Assembly (NCBI GenBank): GCA_028554795.2
Contig: CM068839.1
Span: 11,187,220-11,251,219, forward strand
Origin: Sinohyriopsis cumingii
Lineage: Eukaryota > Mollusca > Bivalvia > Unionida > Unionidae
Reading direction: 5' to 3'
Length of the DNA stretch: 64,000 nt
Positions 1-12,541 of the stretch are shown one piece after another. The translations under genes and the position numbers were made by a program. A model generated the notes under the pieces. The model was not told the origin of the DNA. It worked only from the letters and a program-made list of their open reading frames with translations, and searched no databases. How positions within the stretch are numbered: position 1 is the first letter of the stretch; every line of letters begins with the position of its first letter.

Positions 1-1039
1 TTAAGGCAGATTTTGACAAATAAGGAATAAATATTTATATTTTAACTTAACAGTTACATTGTATTTATTATATTTGTACATATCAGGGATTTGCCAACTT
101 TCAGGTCCTAAGTTAGCCTCTGGCAGTTTACCATATTGCTACCTCTGAGCTATAAGTTTAGAAAAGAGTGTTTCCATGCATAGTACAACTTGAGAGACTT
201 CTTTGATATGTGTGTGTTTGGAAATAAAATGCACTCATCTCTAACTTCTACCTACTCAGAGAATTTTGTTAAAACTTGATGTTAGGAAAATGTTGCACAA
301 ACAATCTGTGTTATTTGTTGTTTACAAAATAATTAAAGGAGACTTGATACATATACATACTGCTAGGCAAACAAATAAAAGTACAAAAATAAGCATTCTC
401 AAAAGTTAGTTTGATGCATGTTGCTGATTTGGTAATTGTCAAGTAAATGTTCACAAATCCTTGAGTTGTGAGTAAGTTCTAGATTTGTAAATAAATCATT
501 ACAGTCTTATTTAATTCTCTCTCTCATAAAAATGTAGCTATTCCCAAAATCTTTTCCTTTTATATGTTTATTTACATGTACCTGTCTGATTTTGCTCTTC
601 CAACTGTATCTGCATTCTAACTCTTTCTAATTAACATATCTACATGTATATTTACATGTACATTTTTGGATAACTTTCATTATTGGTGTATTGTTTAAGA
701 AGCCAACTGAGATGCAAAGGAAACAAAAGATTCAATAAATATAATGTGATTTCCTTAAAATATATCACATTTTATCTTATTGTTTTACCGATGTTTGGAT
801 ATTACATTTGGGGCAAGCTCAAATCTTTCAGGATGAAGTCCAGTTTTCCAATCAGCCCTGCTAAGCTGAAATGTATAGAATTTGTAAATCCCTGCCTCTG
901 AAATTTGATTTTCACACAGTTTTGACTGTTCAGTTTTAACTTAGCCAGCGATTTAAGGAGATTCTTTTCATTACCCATGTCATTATCTCATGTGTGTCTC
1001 TCTCCCTTATTCTCTCTCTCTCTCTCTATACTCTATCTA

Positions 1040-1105
<66 letters not shown>

Positions 1106-1156
1106 TGTGTGTATTCAAACTACTATCCGATCTTGAAATACAAATATTTATTTCAG
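1..1156. other. Intronic or upstream AT-rich sequence with CT and AT microsatellites
   Basis: I see no gene here. The stretch holds a (TC)n run at about 1011-1028 followed by (AT)n at about 1042-1094 and a short acacac/gtgtgt palindrome. The reading frames crossing it are translations of the microsatellite. Confidence 0.6.
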
Positions 1157-1383
1157 CAACTGAAGCAAGTCAAGTTCTTTTTTCCTTTGACAACTGTCAA
1201 TATTTTGTTTTTTGCTTTTTTAATCATGAAGTCAAAAGAGTTCATGGTGAATTATTTTCTGAATATGTTCTCTGACACACAAATTGTGCTTCCAGACAAA
1301 CTCCAGAAACAGATTTCCAACAGTATCCTTCACACCTGCTTGAATATTAGTAATAATTCAGAGTTCAGTCTCTTTGCCAAAAG
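1157..1383 (+). CDS. Candidate exon of the LRRCC1-like gene (linker region)
   Basis: An open stretch of 227 nt starts after a plausible acceptor (tttatttcag, ending 1156) and stops before a donor gtactt at 1384. Its second half reads like protein (SDTQIVLPDKLQKQISNS, then NISNNSEFSLFAK). Its first half is oddly hydrophobic and also open in another frame, so the true acceptor may lie nearer 1237. It ends two bases into a codon, which is exactly what the exon at 22509 needs; the junction codon would be AGT (Ser). I recognise no domain. In LRRCC1 the segment before the coiled coil is poorly conserved, so similarity would not help. It could equally be chance. Confidence 0.3.
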
Positions 1384-1596
1384 GTACTTTATTTTTATGA
1401 AGTTATTTTATACCCAAAACTTTTTATTTTATTTTGATCTTTACTATAAATTTATACACCTCTGTGCTCTATTAATCACTTGTATTGATGATAGAATTTT
1501 AAAACTTCATTTTGGTTGTACTGCCTTCTGACATTTTGAGTATGCATGTTTTTATATGGTTTATACATTGAAAACATTCTTACAAGACTGGAAGCT

Positions 1597-2902
1597 TGTC
1601 AATACTGCATACAGAAAGATCAAACGGAATAGTATACTCAAAGTGTCAATACTGCATACAGAAAGATCAAATGGAATAGTATACTCAAAGTGTCAATACT
1701 GCATACAGAAAGATCAAATGGAATAGTATACTCAAAGTGTCAATACTGCATACAGAAAGACCAAATGGAATAGTATACTCAGAGTGTCAATACTGCATAC
1801 AGAAAGATCAAATGGAATAGTATACTCAAAGTGTCAATACTGCATACAGAAAGACAAATGGAATAGTATACTCAAAGTGTCAATACTGCATACAGAAAGA
1901 CAAATGGAATAGTATACTCAAAGTGTCAATACTGCATACAGAAAGACAAATGGAATAGTATACTCAAAGTGTCAATACTGCATACAGAAAGATCAAACGG
2001 AATAGTATACTCAGAGTGTCAATACTGCATACAGAAAGATCAAATGGAATAGTATACTCAAAGTGTCAATACTGCATACAGAAAGATCAAATGGAATAGT
2101 ATACTCAAAGTGTCAATACTGCATACAGAAAGATCAAATGGAATAGTATACTCAAAGTGTCAATACTGCATACAGAAAGACAAATGGAATAGTATACTCA
2201 AAGTGTCAATACTGCATACAGAAAGATCAAATGGAATAGTATACTCAAAGTGTCAATACTGCATACAGAAAGACAAATGGAATAGTATACTCAAAGTGTC
2301 AATACTGCATACAGAAAGACAAATGGAATAGTATACTCAAAGTGTCAATACTGCATACAGAAAGACAAATGGAATAGTATACTCAAAGTGTCAATACTGC
2401 ATACAGAAAGACAAATGGAATAGTATACTCAAAGTGTCAATACTGCATACAGAAAGACAAATGGAATAGTATACTCAAAGTGTCAATACTGCATACAGAA
2501 AGACAAATGGAATAGTATACTCAAAGTGTCAATACTGCATACAGAAAGACAAATGGAATAGTATACTCAAAGTGTCAATACTGCATACAGAAAGATCAAA
2601 TGGAATAGTATACTCAAAGTGTCAATACTGCATACAGAAAGACAAATGGAATAGTATACTCAAAGTGTCAATACTGCATACAGAAAGATCAAATGGAATA
2701 GTATACTCAAAGTGTCAATACTGCATACAGAAAGATCAAATGGAATAGTATACGCAAAGTGTCAATACTGCATACAGAAAGATCAAATGGAATAGTATAC
2801 TCAGAGTGTCAATACTGCATACAGAAAGACAAATGGAATAGTATACTCAAAGTGTCAATACTGCATACAGAAAGATCAAACGGAATAGTATACTCGAAGT
2901 GT
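1597..2902. repeat. Minisatellite, 46/47-bp unit, about 28 copies
   Basis: Head-to-tail copies of a unit beginning gtgtcaatactgcatacaga. Two unit types differ by one base (agatcaaat versus agacaaat), giving 47 or 46 bp, and same-type units cluster, as expected from local block duplication. The array begins 214 bp after the candidate exon. Confidence 0.95.
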
Positions 2903-5274
2903 GTTGGGTTACATAGCACATTTATTTTGTAGTTTTTATGAATAAACAGTAGATTTAAAAGGAGAAAATGTGGAATTTGAGGATTGTTCAATAAATGTAT
3001 TCTTTTTGCATGCAAACTTAAGACATTCACCATAAAAATAAACTTGCTTTGATGATGTAAAACAACAAATTCCTGATAGTATACAGTAATTCCAACTATT
3101 CTAAAATTTGCAGAAACAGTAAGATCTTATAACACATTTTTAAGCTTTATAAAAATAAAATTCAGGTCTTAGGGTACAAGAGCTTGGTTTATCATCAGTG
3201 GTCATTGTGGTATATTTGCAGGACATAAGTACATACTTATATATAGTATGTGAATAAATCTGCACAACTCATGCTACTTTTATCTTCATGTTCTGTATGA
3301 ATTTTGTTTGTCATTCTTCTGCTTTTTCTTCAAGTTAATTTTGAACAGAATCATTCAAATTTGGGAGGTATGGTATAAAGACAGCTTTAATATCTTAAGA
3401 TTGTTGCTGCACTTTTAATAGTTGCCATAGTAATCAACAATTTGATATAAATTTCAATAAATTAAATGTTAGAACAAAATATTTTTTTATATTTGAAATG
3501 TTTAAAATTATATGAGTACATTAAAGGAAAATACATTCACAGAGTATACAGCCAAAACTTGACTGACTTTAATTGTGCAGTCTTAACATTTCTCTCAAAG
3601 TAAAACACCTGTTGTGCCTATTTTATGAGTAACCAAGCCAAATAATTAGGAAATCTCACTTTTCTTAATCATAAATTAAACAAATTCAAACCTTGACTAA
3701 TTAGCTTAATGTAAATGAATACTAAACAATATGTAATTTTGTCTTGGTTTTTAAACATTCAAGGCTGGACTTGATTGTCATGGCAACCGACCATTTAATT
3801 TGCTGCATGCTGAAATAAAGCATATCCAATACCAATCCAGTGTCCCAAACATTAGTTTCCCACTGTGAAGAAAATTATTATTGCACAAGAAGTAAACTCA
3901 AGAGGGTCGCCAAATTATTGAATTAATAGATAAATCCTGTGCAGTCAGACAGTCAAGCCTCCAGACTGATGTGCAGTAAAGGGTTAATGGAGAAATTTTG
4001 AGACTGGGATTTGCATTTAAGGTTTTGTTCATTGCTTATATGAAGGAACTGTGCAATTTCAGTTCTGTATGTTTAGTATGTGCCAGGTGTTAATCAGTAC
4101 TTTTTTTTATTACCCAATTTTACTGACCTTATTTTATAGTTTTTGCAGGAAAAATTTATGTTACAGTTTCCTCTTAAGTTTTTTATTAGTATACAGCAGG
4201 TTAAAATTGTGTTACATGCATATGCAGGAACTGTGCATTTAAATGTCACTTCTTTCTGCTGATAAACACTTTCCTTACCTTTTTTAAAGTTATAAATAGA
4301 GTTTAAGAAACAATTTTTTATGCTGAAAAGTATCAGATTAAAAACTTTATTATAGTTGCTCAATCAGGTTTATGTGTTAAAATCCATTTTTTGTTAACCT
4401 GATGACAACTTTTTGGCATGCTTAGAAAGAAAGTGCCATTTTTGTTTGATCTGCAATAAATGTGGGAGGGGCCTATGGTGGTAACCTCACTTTCCTGTCC
4501 ATCCGTTCTGTCCATTTCTTCAATATACATGTATCTTGGTCTAGTTTTGAGTCACTCTTGGTCACTTTTACAGATACTATCAGTTGTAGTGTTTTGTAGT
4601 TTAGTGTGTTGATCCAGCTTGGGAAGAATTGAACTGGCATGCCAAAAGTAGGTGGTAGTATATTGGATTTGGCTGGTGTTATCTAGAGGATGACCTCCCT
4701 CAGTATTATAGCCCGGTGTGAGTGGATAGATAGAATTTCAACAGAGAACTGAGCAAGACTCTTGGGAAGAAATAGTGCAATACGAGCCCACTTAGACAAG
4801 GAAAATAACAAATTTAATCAAAACAAATTAATAGCAGCAATTCCAATTCAGCTTAAGTTATGTCAATGGAATTTAATAGCAATATCTAAATTGGATTTAT
4901 TTCATCATAATTACTATTGCATAATATTCACAAAATTCAAACAGTACAAAATCAGATATAAATATGCGATTATTGTTAACTCATGATAATAAAAATTATC
5001 CTAACAGACCAAGAAAATTGTTTCATATAACCCTATGAAATCCTACACATATGAAAACTTTGATAGCATGCAATCCTCAGTTTTATCAATAAACTAGTAA
5101 CTGTAAAATTAAACAGATCCATTGCATAACAACTCAAGCATACACAGATTTCCATGAAATTAAATAAACAATACATAATATGGATCCTAGTCATATCAAA
5201 CACATTTGCACAAAACAAAGAATCAAAATAGAAGATTACGTGGAAAAATTAAAAATGTGTACCTTAACGCTGTT
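2903..5274. other. Intronic sequence, no gene seen
   Basis: AT-rich sequence with homopolymer runs and no convincing exon, RNA gene or array on either strand. Short open frames here (for example 4051-4363) have low-complexity composition and no recognisable motif. Confidence 0.5.
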
Positions 5275-5625
5275 CTCTTTCAGAAATTGTGAATATGTTT
5301 TGATCTTGTCGTTATTACAGGTAGTCCATTCTGTAATAACAGTTCAACACTGGCTCAACTTCCAAGTTTTCAATAGTTTCTCTTATTTTTTTCTCCATAG
5401 GGTATTATATTATTTTCTCTATAAAGTAATCTGATGTTATCCCAAGAAATAGTATGCCCCAATTCTTTGCAGTGTTCACCAACTGCTGTAGGGATTCTCT
5501 GTTAGTATATAAATGTTCTTTGACTCGTGTTGCAAGGCTCCTAGTAGTTTCCCCAATGTAGTCTTTTTCATGATCATCACACTGGAGTTTACAGACAGCA
5601 GTTGGTGAACATTACCTTCTGCATC
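5275..5625 (-). mobile_element. Penelope-like element fragment, GIY-YIG endonuclease part
   Basis: On the minus strand the sequence encodes a C-x2-C-like lead followed by DYIGETTRSLATRVKEH, the pattern of the GIY-YIG endonuclease at the C terminus of Penelope-like retroelements. A downstream GHTIS-type motif is also present. The fragment is broken and old; no reverse transcriptase domain is seen next to it, because palindromic repeat and minisatellite sequence begins at about 5670. The family assignment comes from motif recognition only. Confidence 0.6.
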
Positions 5626-5659
5626 TATTATGATAATTTTCTTAAATTAAAACTCACTT

Positions 5660-5780
5660 TTACGTCTGGATTGGCTCAGATTAGGCATTGAATAATGTGC
5701 TGGTAGATCTGGGTTTGTGGACTTTTTATGAGTAATCAGTACAACAAACAACATAGATCCTGATCTTCTGTCAGCACATT
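5660..5780. repeat. Palindromic dispersed repeat (family B), copy 1
   Basis: Contains taatgtgctggtagatctg and a diverged inverted counterpart ending tcagcacatta, about 50 bases apart. Related sequence recurs at about 9567-9720, 10530-10690 and 56290-56385. It directly abuts the 24-bp array. Confidence 0.55.
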
Positions 5781-6930
5781 ATGCTATGGTAGAATAGGGT
5801 CTACATGCTATGGTAGAATAGGGTCTATATACTATGGTAGAATAGGGTCTATATACTATGGTAGAATAGGGTCTATATACTATGGTAGAATAGGGTCTGT
5901 ATGCTATGGTAGAATAGGGTCTTTATGCTATGGTAGAATAGGGTCTACATGCTATGGTAGAATAGGGTCTCCATGCTATGGTAGAATAGGGTCTACATGC
6001 TATGGTAGAATAGGGTCTACATGCTATGGTAGAATAGGGTCTACATGCTATGGTAGAATAGGGTCTATATACTATAGTAGAATAGGGTCTACATGCTATG
6101 GTAGAATAGGGTCTATATGCTATGGTAGAAGAGGGTCTACATGCTATGGTAGAATAGGGTCTATATACTATGGTAGAATAGGGTCTATATACTATGGTAG
6201 AATAGGGTCTTTATGCTATGGTAGAATAGGGTCTTTATGCTATGGTAAAATAGGGTCTACATGCTATGGTAGAATAGGGTCTATATGCTATGGTAGAATA
6301 GGGTCTATATGCTATGGTAGAATAGGGTCTTTATGCTATGGTAGAATAGGGTCTTTATGCTATGGTAGAATAGGGTCTATATACTATGGTAGAATAGGGA
6401 CTACATGCTATGGTAGAATAGGGTCTTTATGCTATGGTAGAATAGGGTCTACATGCTATGGTAGAATAGGGTCTACATGCTATGGTAGAATAGGGTCTTT
6501 ATGCTATGGTAGAATAGGGTCTATATACTATGGTAGAATAGGGTCTACATGCTATGGTAGAATAGGGTCTTTATGCTATGGTAGAATAGGGTCTACATGC
6601 TATGGTAGAATAGGGTCTATATATTATGGTAGAATAGGGTCTGCATGCTATGGTAGAATAGGGTCTATATACTATGGTAGAATAGGGTCTATATACTATG
6701 GTAGAATAGGGTCTATATACTATGGTAGAATAGGGTCTATATGCTATGGTAGAATAGGGTCTTTATGCTATGGTAGAATAGGGTCTACATGCTATGGTAG
6801 AATAGGGTCTATATGCTATGGTAGAATAGGGTCTGTATGCTATGGTAGAATAGGGTCTATATACTATGGTAGAATAGGGTCTATATACTATGGTAGAATA
6901 GGGTCTATATGCTATGGTAGAATAGGGTCT
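5781..6930. repeat. Minisatellite, 24-bp unit, 48 copies
   Basis: Unit atgctatggtagaatagggt plus four variable bases (ctac, ctat, cttt or ctgt). The 1150 bp correspond to almost exactly 48 units with no length change visible, although bases near the unit boundary vary among a few states. Such strict periodicity is consistent with recent expansion by whole-unit duplication. Confidence 0.97.
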
Positions 6931-7903
6931 ATTCTGTTTCCAGTTGGACCTGATGTTTAAGTAAGTATATACAGTCTATGAAACAAAGATAACAATACAC
7001 GATGCATTAAGTCAGAAAAACTGGCCATGCACTTTTCAGATCTGTATATCCCTGTGTCAAGGAAGATGACACAAGCAATGAACAGCTGCAGAAACAAAAC
7101 ATAAAATATATATTTGCATGCTGTGTGAAAACAAGATCACAAAATCACAAGATCACAAAATCTAATAATAATATAATCTGCAACAAAAAAAGGACAGAAA
7201 ACTTTAAACTATTTTTGGTAAATCTTTTATTAAACACAATAATCTTGATTGAATGTTTCCATTTGGCATTGGTGTACAGACAAGTTTTCTTGTCTTCTGA
7301 CAGCACTACTCAATCATTCATTAATCAAACCAAAAGTCAAAATATATTTTCTTGATTTTTGTCTTTGCACATTATATTCAGACTAATTGATGAATTTTCA
7401 GACAAGCGTGATCCTTTCAGAATTTTTTCTTGCAGATAAGTATTCTAACAAACTTCAGAAATTTGTAGAAATTATTTTGACAAAATTCAGAACTGTTATA
7501 GATAATTGAGGATTTGTTTCATGGGGCAGACGACAAATTTGACAGGGATGATGTGCTACAAAATGAAGCCAAAGTTCAGCTGATTTATTCAGCCATAGTT
7601 TAGACAGAATTCAAGACTGATAATGATTGATATAAACTTCAATCAACACACTTTGAGATACTATTTAATAATCCATATTTCAATGTTCAGTGACATCTGG
7701 GATTATATTTTCATTGGATAGGAAGTCAGTCATGTTCCACTCATTAAAAATATATTGTCAAGGCTGCAGTTGCCAGAAGACATTTGGCTTTAAACCATGG
7801 AAATAAAATTGGTTTGAGAATTGTTTACAGATAGTGATAATAGTTTGTGGTATCCATGTATTTGACAGTCCAATTTACTCAATATGAATTTCTAAGCCAA
7901 ATG
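6931..7903. other. Intronic sequence, no gene seen
   Basis: AT-rich non-repetitive sequence. The frame at 7125-7355 has low-complexity composition and no recognisable domain. Confidence 0.5.
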
Positions 7904-8327
7904 CATGTAACTCCCAGTACTAATTGTTCAATTCTATGCATCTTAATTTGTCTATAACTCCCAGTACTAATTGTTCAATTCTGTGCATCTTAATTTGTAT
8001 GTAACTCCCAGTACTACTTGTTCAGTTCTGTGTATCTTAATTTATATGTAACTCCCAGTACTAATTGTTCAGTTCTCTGCATCTTAATTTGTATGTGACT
8101 CCCAGTACTAATTGTTCAGTTCTATGCATCTTAATTTGTATGTAACTCTCAGTACTAATTGTTCAGTTCAATGCATCTTAATTTGCATGTAACTCCCAGT
8201 ACTAATTGTTCAATTTTATGTATCTTAATTTTTTATGTAACTCCAATTCTAATTGTTCAGTTCTATTCATCTTAATTTGTATGTAACTCCCAGTACTAAT
8301 TGTTCAGTTATATGCATCTTAATCTAG
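7904..8327. repeat. Minisatellite, about 47-bp unit, 9 copies
   Basis: Unit contains atgtaactcccagtactaat followed by tgttcagttctatgcatctt. Copies are more diverged than those of the 24-bp array, suggesting an older array. Confidence 0.92.
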
Positions 8328-9035
8328 CTGTTATGGTTACAGTGGTATCCTAGAGACAAATACATAAACCTTTTGATCTATATATATATATACTTCTGTA
8401 TGGGACAAGAATATAGTATCTATCTGGTATATGCAACGAAATACTGCTTTCATTGATTTTTGTTTTATAGGGTATTGAATTTTTAGTTTTAAATTTATTA
8501 CAAATTAACATCTTTAACCCAGAACATACTTTTTCTTTTTTTTTGCTAAGCATTGGATGATGTACAACTTCACATTTTCATTCATAAAATTACTTTCTTC
8601 ATGCATTTAATTTTTGCTATATAATGATCAATAAATAGTTCAAGCAAAGACCATATAAAGATACTTTCAGTCGGGTTTGTCCATAATATTTTAGTTACAA
8701 GTTAGTTATCCAATGACATTATATTGTTGCACATTTGCTGTGATAATGCAGCACAGATGTTACTTTGACATTACTGCAATAAATATTGTCATTAATAAAC
8801 TGTGTGAACTTCCGGATCTATTATACTTAGTTGATGGACCAAGACTTTAAATGTTTACAACTTTAACTAAGTATTGAGATATCCTAAAATTGTGCATTCT
8901 GATATTGGAGCCAACGTACCCAAACCTCCACTTATACTTTTAATACTTAATAGATTTACTTATATTTCATCTTCACCTACTATTAGTATTTATGCTTAGG
9001 GAAATATGTTAAGTTCTCCCACTGAATTTTTATTT
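8328..9035. other. Intronic sequence, no gene seen
   Basis: Unique AT-rich sequence with a short (TA)n at about 8380-8391; no gene, RNA or array found. Confidence 0.5.
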
Positions 9036-9526
9036 CATGAATGTGTAGCTTTCTTCATCACTGTGTACCATACTGAATATGGAACATGAATGTGTAGCTT
9101 TCTTCATCACTGTGTACCATACTGAATATGCAACATGAATGTGTAGCTTTCTTCATCACTGTGCACCATACTGAATATGGAACATGAATGTGTAGCTTTC
9201 TTCATCACTGTGTACCATACTGAATATGGAACATGAATGTGTAGCTTTCTTCATCACTGTGTACCATACTGAATATGGAACATGAATGTGTAGCTTTCAT
9301 CATCACTGTGTACCATACTGAATATGGAACATGAATGTGTAGCTTTCTTCATCACTGTGTACCATACTGAATATGGAACATGAATGTGTAGCTTTCTTCA
9401 TCACTGTGTACCATACTGAATATGGAACATGAATGTGTAGCTTTCTTCATCACTGTATACCATACTGAATAATTGGAACGCGAATGTGTAGCTTTCTTCA
9501 TCACTGTGTACCATACCGAATATGAA
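9036..9526. repeat. Minisatellite, 49-bp unit, 10 copies
   Basis: Unit begins catgaatgtgtagctttctt. Successive starts (9036, 9085) give a 49-bp period. Internal units are nearly identical and the last two are more diverged, the usual edge decay of tandem arrays. Confidence 0.95.
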
Positions 9527-9564
9527 AACAATTTTATACTTGCTTATAAGTTGAGGCAGACTGC

Positions 9565-9720
9565 AAACAACAAAGATCCTGATCTGCCCTGCATAATATG
9601 ACTGCAGATCAAGGTCTTTGTTGTTCGTTCCACTAACTACTCCTCACAAACTGCACAGACCCAAAGCTGCCAGTGATTTATGCAATGGCAGATCTTGCTC
9701 TATGCTCTTTGCAGTTGTCT
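9565..9720. repeat. Palindromic dispersed repeat (family B) with a strong hairpin
   Basis: Arms at 9567-9587 and 9604-9624 are inverted repeats of 21 bases with two mismatches around a 16-base loop. A second related motif (gccagtgatttatgcaatgg, then cagatct) follows. Sequence and layout match the copy at about 10530-10690, supporting a foldback or MITE-like family. Confidence 0.6.
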
Positions 9721-10070
9721 TGACTTCTAAGCAGTTATATATGGTATAAGTCAAGGTAGATGGCAGATACCTGTCCCTTCTGTAATTCCTTTTTTCTTTC
9801 ACTTCTATCATACTCTTCCTTATGTGCATTTAAAACTTTGTTTTAAGAGTTAGGCTTTTCAGCCCTGTACTAAATAGTGCCATCACTTCATGTATAAAAT
9901 AATGTGTTAGAAAAAACTTTCAAAAGTACAAACCATGCAATAAAAAATTCTGTGAAACAAAGTAAATTCCATACTTTTTACACATTTCATGAATTTTAAC
10001 CTCAGTTACAACTTTGTTTCATGCAAATTGTTCTTGGAAACCTTCTAAAGTACCAATTTAATTCTGTTTT
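9721..10070. other. Intronic sequence, no gene seen
   Basis: Unique AT-rich sequence between the family B copy and a SINE insertion. Confidence 0.5.
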
Positions 10071-10395
10071 ACTTAAGATTAGACCACACCAATGGCCTAG
10101 TGGCTAGACCGTCCACCTCAGATGTGGGAGGTTGTGGGTTCGAACCCTGGCCATGTAATACCAAAGATTTTTCAAAATGGTACTAACAGCTGCCTCGCTT
10201 GGCACTAAGCATTAAGAAGTTAGTGTTAGGACTGGTCAGCCTGGTGTCAGGATAATGTGACTGGGAGGGACATCATGCTACATGTCTGCGGCATGATGCC
10301 CCAGTGCTAGACATCACTGTAAAACTGCCACACAGCAAACATCATAACGATATGACTGAAAAATTGTTAAAGCCACATTAAAAATCCAAATCACA

Positions 10396-10426
<31 letters not shown>

Positions 10427-10436
10427 TTAAGATTAG
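10071..10436 (+). mobile_element. tRNA-derived SINE (family A) with 12-bp target duplication
   Basis: The head has RNA polymerase III promoter boxes: an A box tggcctagtggctaga and a B box ggttcgaaccc. A tRNA-unrelated body (ggactggtcagcctggtgtc, atgatgccccagtgctag) and an AC-rich tail follow. The perfect direct repeat acttaagattag at 10071-10082 and 10425-10436 marks the insertion. This is the best-preserved copy in the window. Confidence 0.9.
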
Positions 10437-10529
10437 TTCTAGACTATTAAGAACCAGTTAAAACAACTTCATGTCATTTTGTTTTGTTATTGTGAACTGT
10501 TGTGTCAGAGATAATGTATATACTTCCTT

Positions 10530-10705
10530 CTGACTGCACACTGCAGACCCAGATCTTCTTTTGCATAATGCACTGGTGGATCTGGTTCTCTGCAGTTTGT
10601 TAGGAGTAGTCAGTAGAAGAAAACGTGGACACAGATCTGCCAGTGCATTATATGACAGCAGATCAGGGTCTATGTTGTTTGGAGTGGGACTCAAGTTACA
10701 AGTAA
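10530..10705. repeat. Palindromic dispersed repeat (family B), copy 3
   Basis: Arms of 21 bases at 10564-10584 and 10632-10652 are inverted with three mismatches. The segment 10645-10674 (ending cagatcagggtctatg) resembles the 24-bp minisatellite unit at 5781-6930. Confidence 0.55.
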
Positions 10706-12309
10706 GTATATATGATACCCTGTATAAGTCTTCCTCATTTATAACATGGTTCTCCTTTCAATAATAATAATAATAATAAAAATAATAATAATGACCTTAT
10801 TTAAAGAGGGTAACACAATTAGCTAAAAACTAATCTACCTTGAGGCCCTCAATAATGTCATTAAGAGGAATTTTAATGGAATATTACTTTGTATGCTAGT
10901 ATAACTATAAAGCTTATATTATTATAAGCCATGATATTAAATTGTTGTTGATAATCACACAGTATCCTTCTCTGTTTTGAATGAGTCATTCTTGAAGTAA
11001 ATAAAGACCTATGGTTTTATGCTAGATATTAATTGATATATAATTTTATTACCTATTATGAGATATATCTGAAAAACTATATATTTAAGAAACATACCCA
11101 AAGAAGTGATACAAATCTTTTGCAATAAATACACTTTTGGGGCTTTGCTTTTATAAAATTTATTAACAAAATTCACTGAAAGAATAATTTAGCTTTGATA
11201 TCAGATATTGCATACAAGTGATAATTCTTCTTTTTAAACTTCAAATATGTGATTTGAAAATTTTCAGAACATTTAATTTTGAAATAATTTTAGGAAGAGT
11301 GAAGGAAGTATTATCTAAATATTCAGAATCCCATTTTATATTTTCTCTTTCCATATTAGAAGTATTATCTAATGTATTCAGAATCCCATTTCATATTTTC
11401 TCTTTCCATATTAGAAAGATTAACATAATATGCCAGCAACAAATAAAACCAGAATCACTCCAAAAGACTTCATTCCTTAGGTTTAATTCTGTGAATTTTG
11501 GAAGTAAAAAGAAAAAGAGATTGATTTATACATTATCTGACAAATGTTTTGGTTTTTAAGGAAATTAATGCATTTATAAATGAACATATTCAGAAATGAA
11601 AGCTAATGATAAAGAGAAAGATCAGAGGAATTAAAAAAAGGAATCTTAAAATTTAAAAACCTACCTCAATGCTATTTCAAAGTTCTTCACTTCCTCCAGC
11701 TTAAGTATACCAAAATTGTTGAAACCTTTTCAAATTCATGAAGGTCACGTTTGAATTAGGGGTTTAATGCTGTAACTATTAATACATTGTTCCAACTTAA
11801 GCTGGGACTGGCGTTATTGAATCTGTCCCTGCTGCAGCATCTGTCTTTTGTACCATTTCACCACACTATATTGGTCCAATCAGAAAATGACGAACTGAAG
11901 ATGTATATTGATCAAAGTGTGTAGGTCACATATGTTGAAATGGTATCAAGAATGACATATATATGGATGTAATTGCAGCCCTGTCTATTTGAGGCCACTT
12001 GTTTAATACAGGAAGAAGGAGTATGGGGGCATTTCCTCCCATCTGCTTCTTGCCAGTACCCCCATCCCCACCTTGCCACCACAGTCCTTGATCTATCTCT
12101 TTATCCATGCAACATTCTTGTTGATTTAACTCTCTTTAAATGGAAGTACATGCATTTTATTTTCCACTTTTTTTAATACAGTTCATTCATTCAGAATGAC
12201 AGAAACAAGACTATGTTTTCTATTTAGGTTTTTTAATGGGAAGAGTAAGAGTTGTTACCATATGGACAATCAAAGTTAGTTTATGGCCTAAAAATGTGAT
12301 AGCTATAAC
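10706..12309. other. Intronic sequence with an (ATA)n run and a 54-bp tandem duplication
   Basis: An (ATA)n microsatellite lies at about 10761-10791. A two-copy tandem duplication of 54 bp (agtattatctaa ... ccatattag) spans 11307-11414. No gene is seen; the frame at 11218-11559 passes straight through the duplication and has no domain. Confidence 0.55.
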
Positions 12310-12541
12310 TAAATTGGTCTAAAGCTCTCACCTTTATTGATCACTGCCGATTCAAACCTCTGTCTACTTGGGTTCAAGTCCTGGATTTGTCCAATGTGGG
12401 TTTTTGAGAAAGCTAATGCCACTTGCTTTCCATGGGTCAGTGTTTCTTACCAGGGATTTTCCCCAAGTTCCTTCTCCACTAGTTATACTGGCTGCCATGT
12501 ATAACTCATCTTGAACTGAAAATGGCATTAACCAGCCCCCC
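12310..12541 (+). mobile_element. Diverged tRNA-derived SINE (family B-type, AAC-tail)
   Basis: Recognisable parts in order are attggtctaaagc (A-box remnant), gggttcaagtcc (B box), gtgggtttttgagaaagct, ccactagttatactggctgc and cttgaactgaaaatggcatt. The same order occurs at 61204-61452. The copy is old and lacks clear target duplications and its 3' tail. Confidence 0.75.

Noticed and set aside
977-1531. 184-codon frame as a single gene
   Set aside because: Its first part is (CT)n and (AT)n microsatellite. Only the stretch 1157-1383 was kept, as a candidate exon.
5781-6930. CRISPR-like array
   Set aside because: Contiguous identical 24-bp units without unique spacers, in an animal intron.
10083-10160. 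tRNA gene
   Set aside because: The A and B boxes belong to a SINE head: a long unrelated body, an AC tail and a target duplication follow. The same applies to the heads at 16945, 24667 and 61204.
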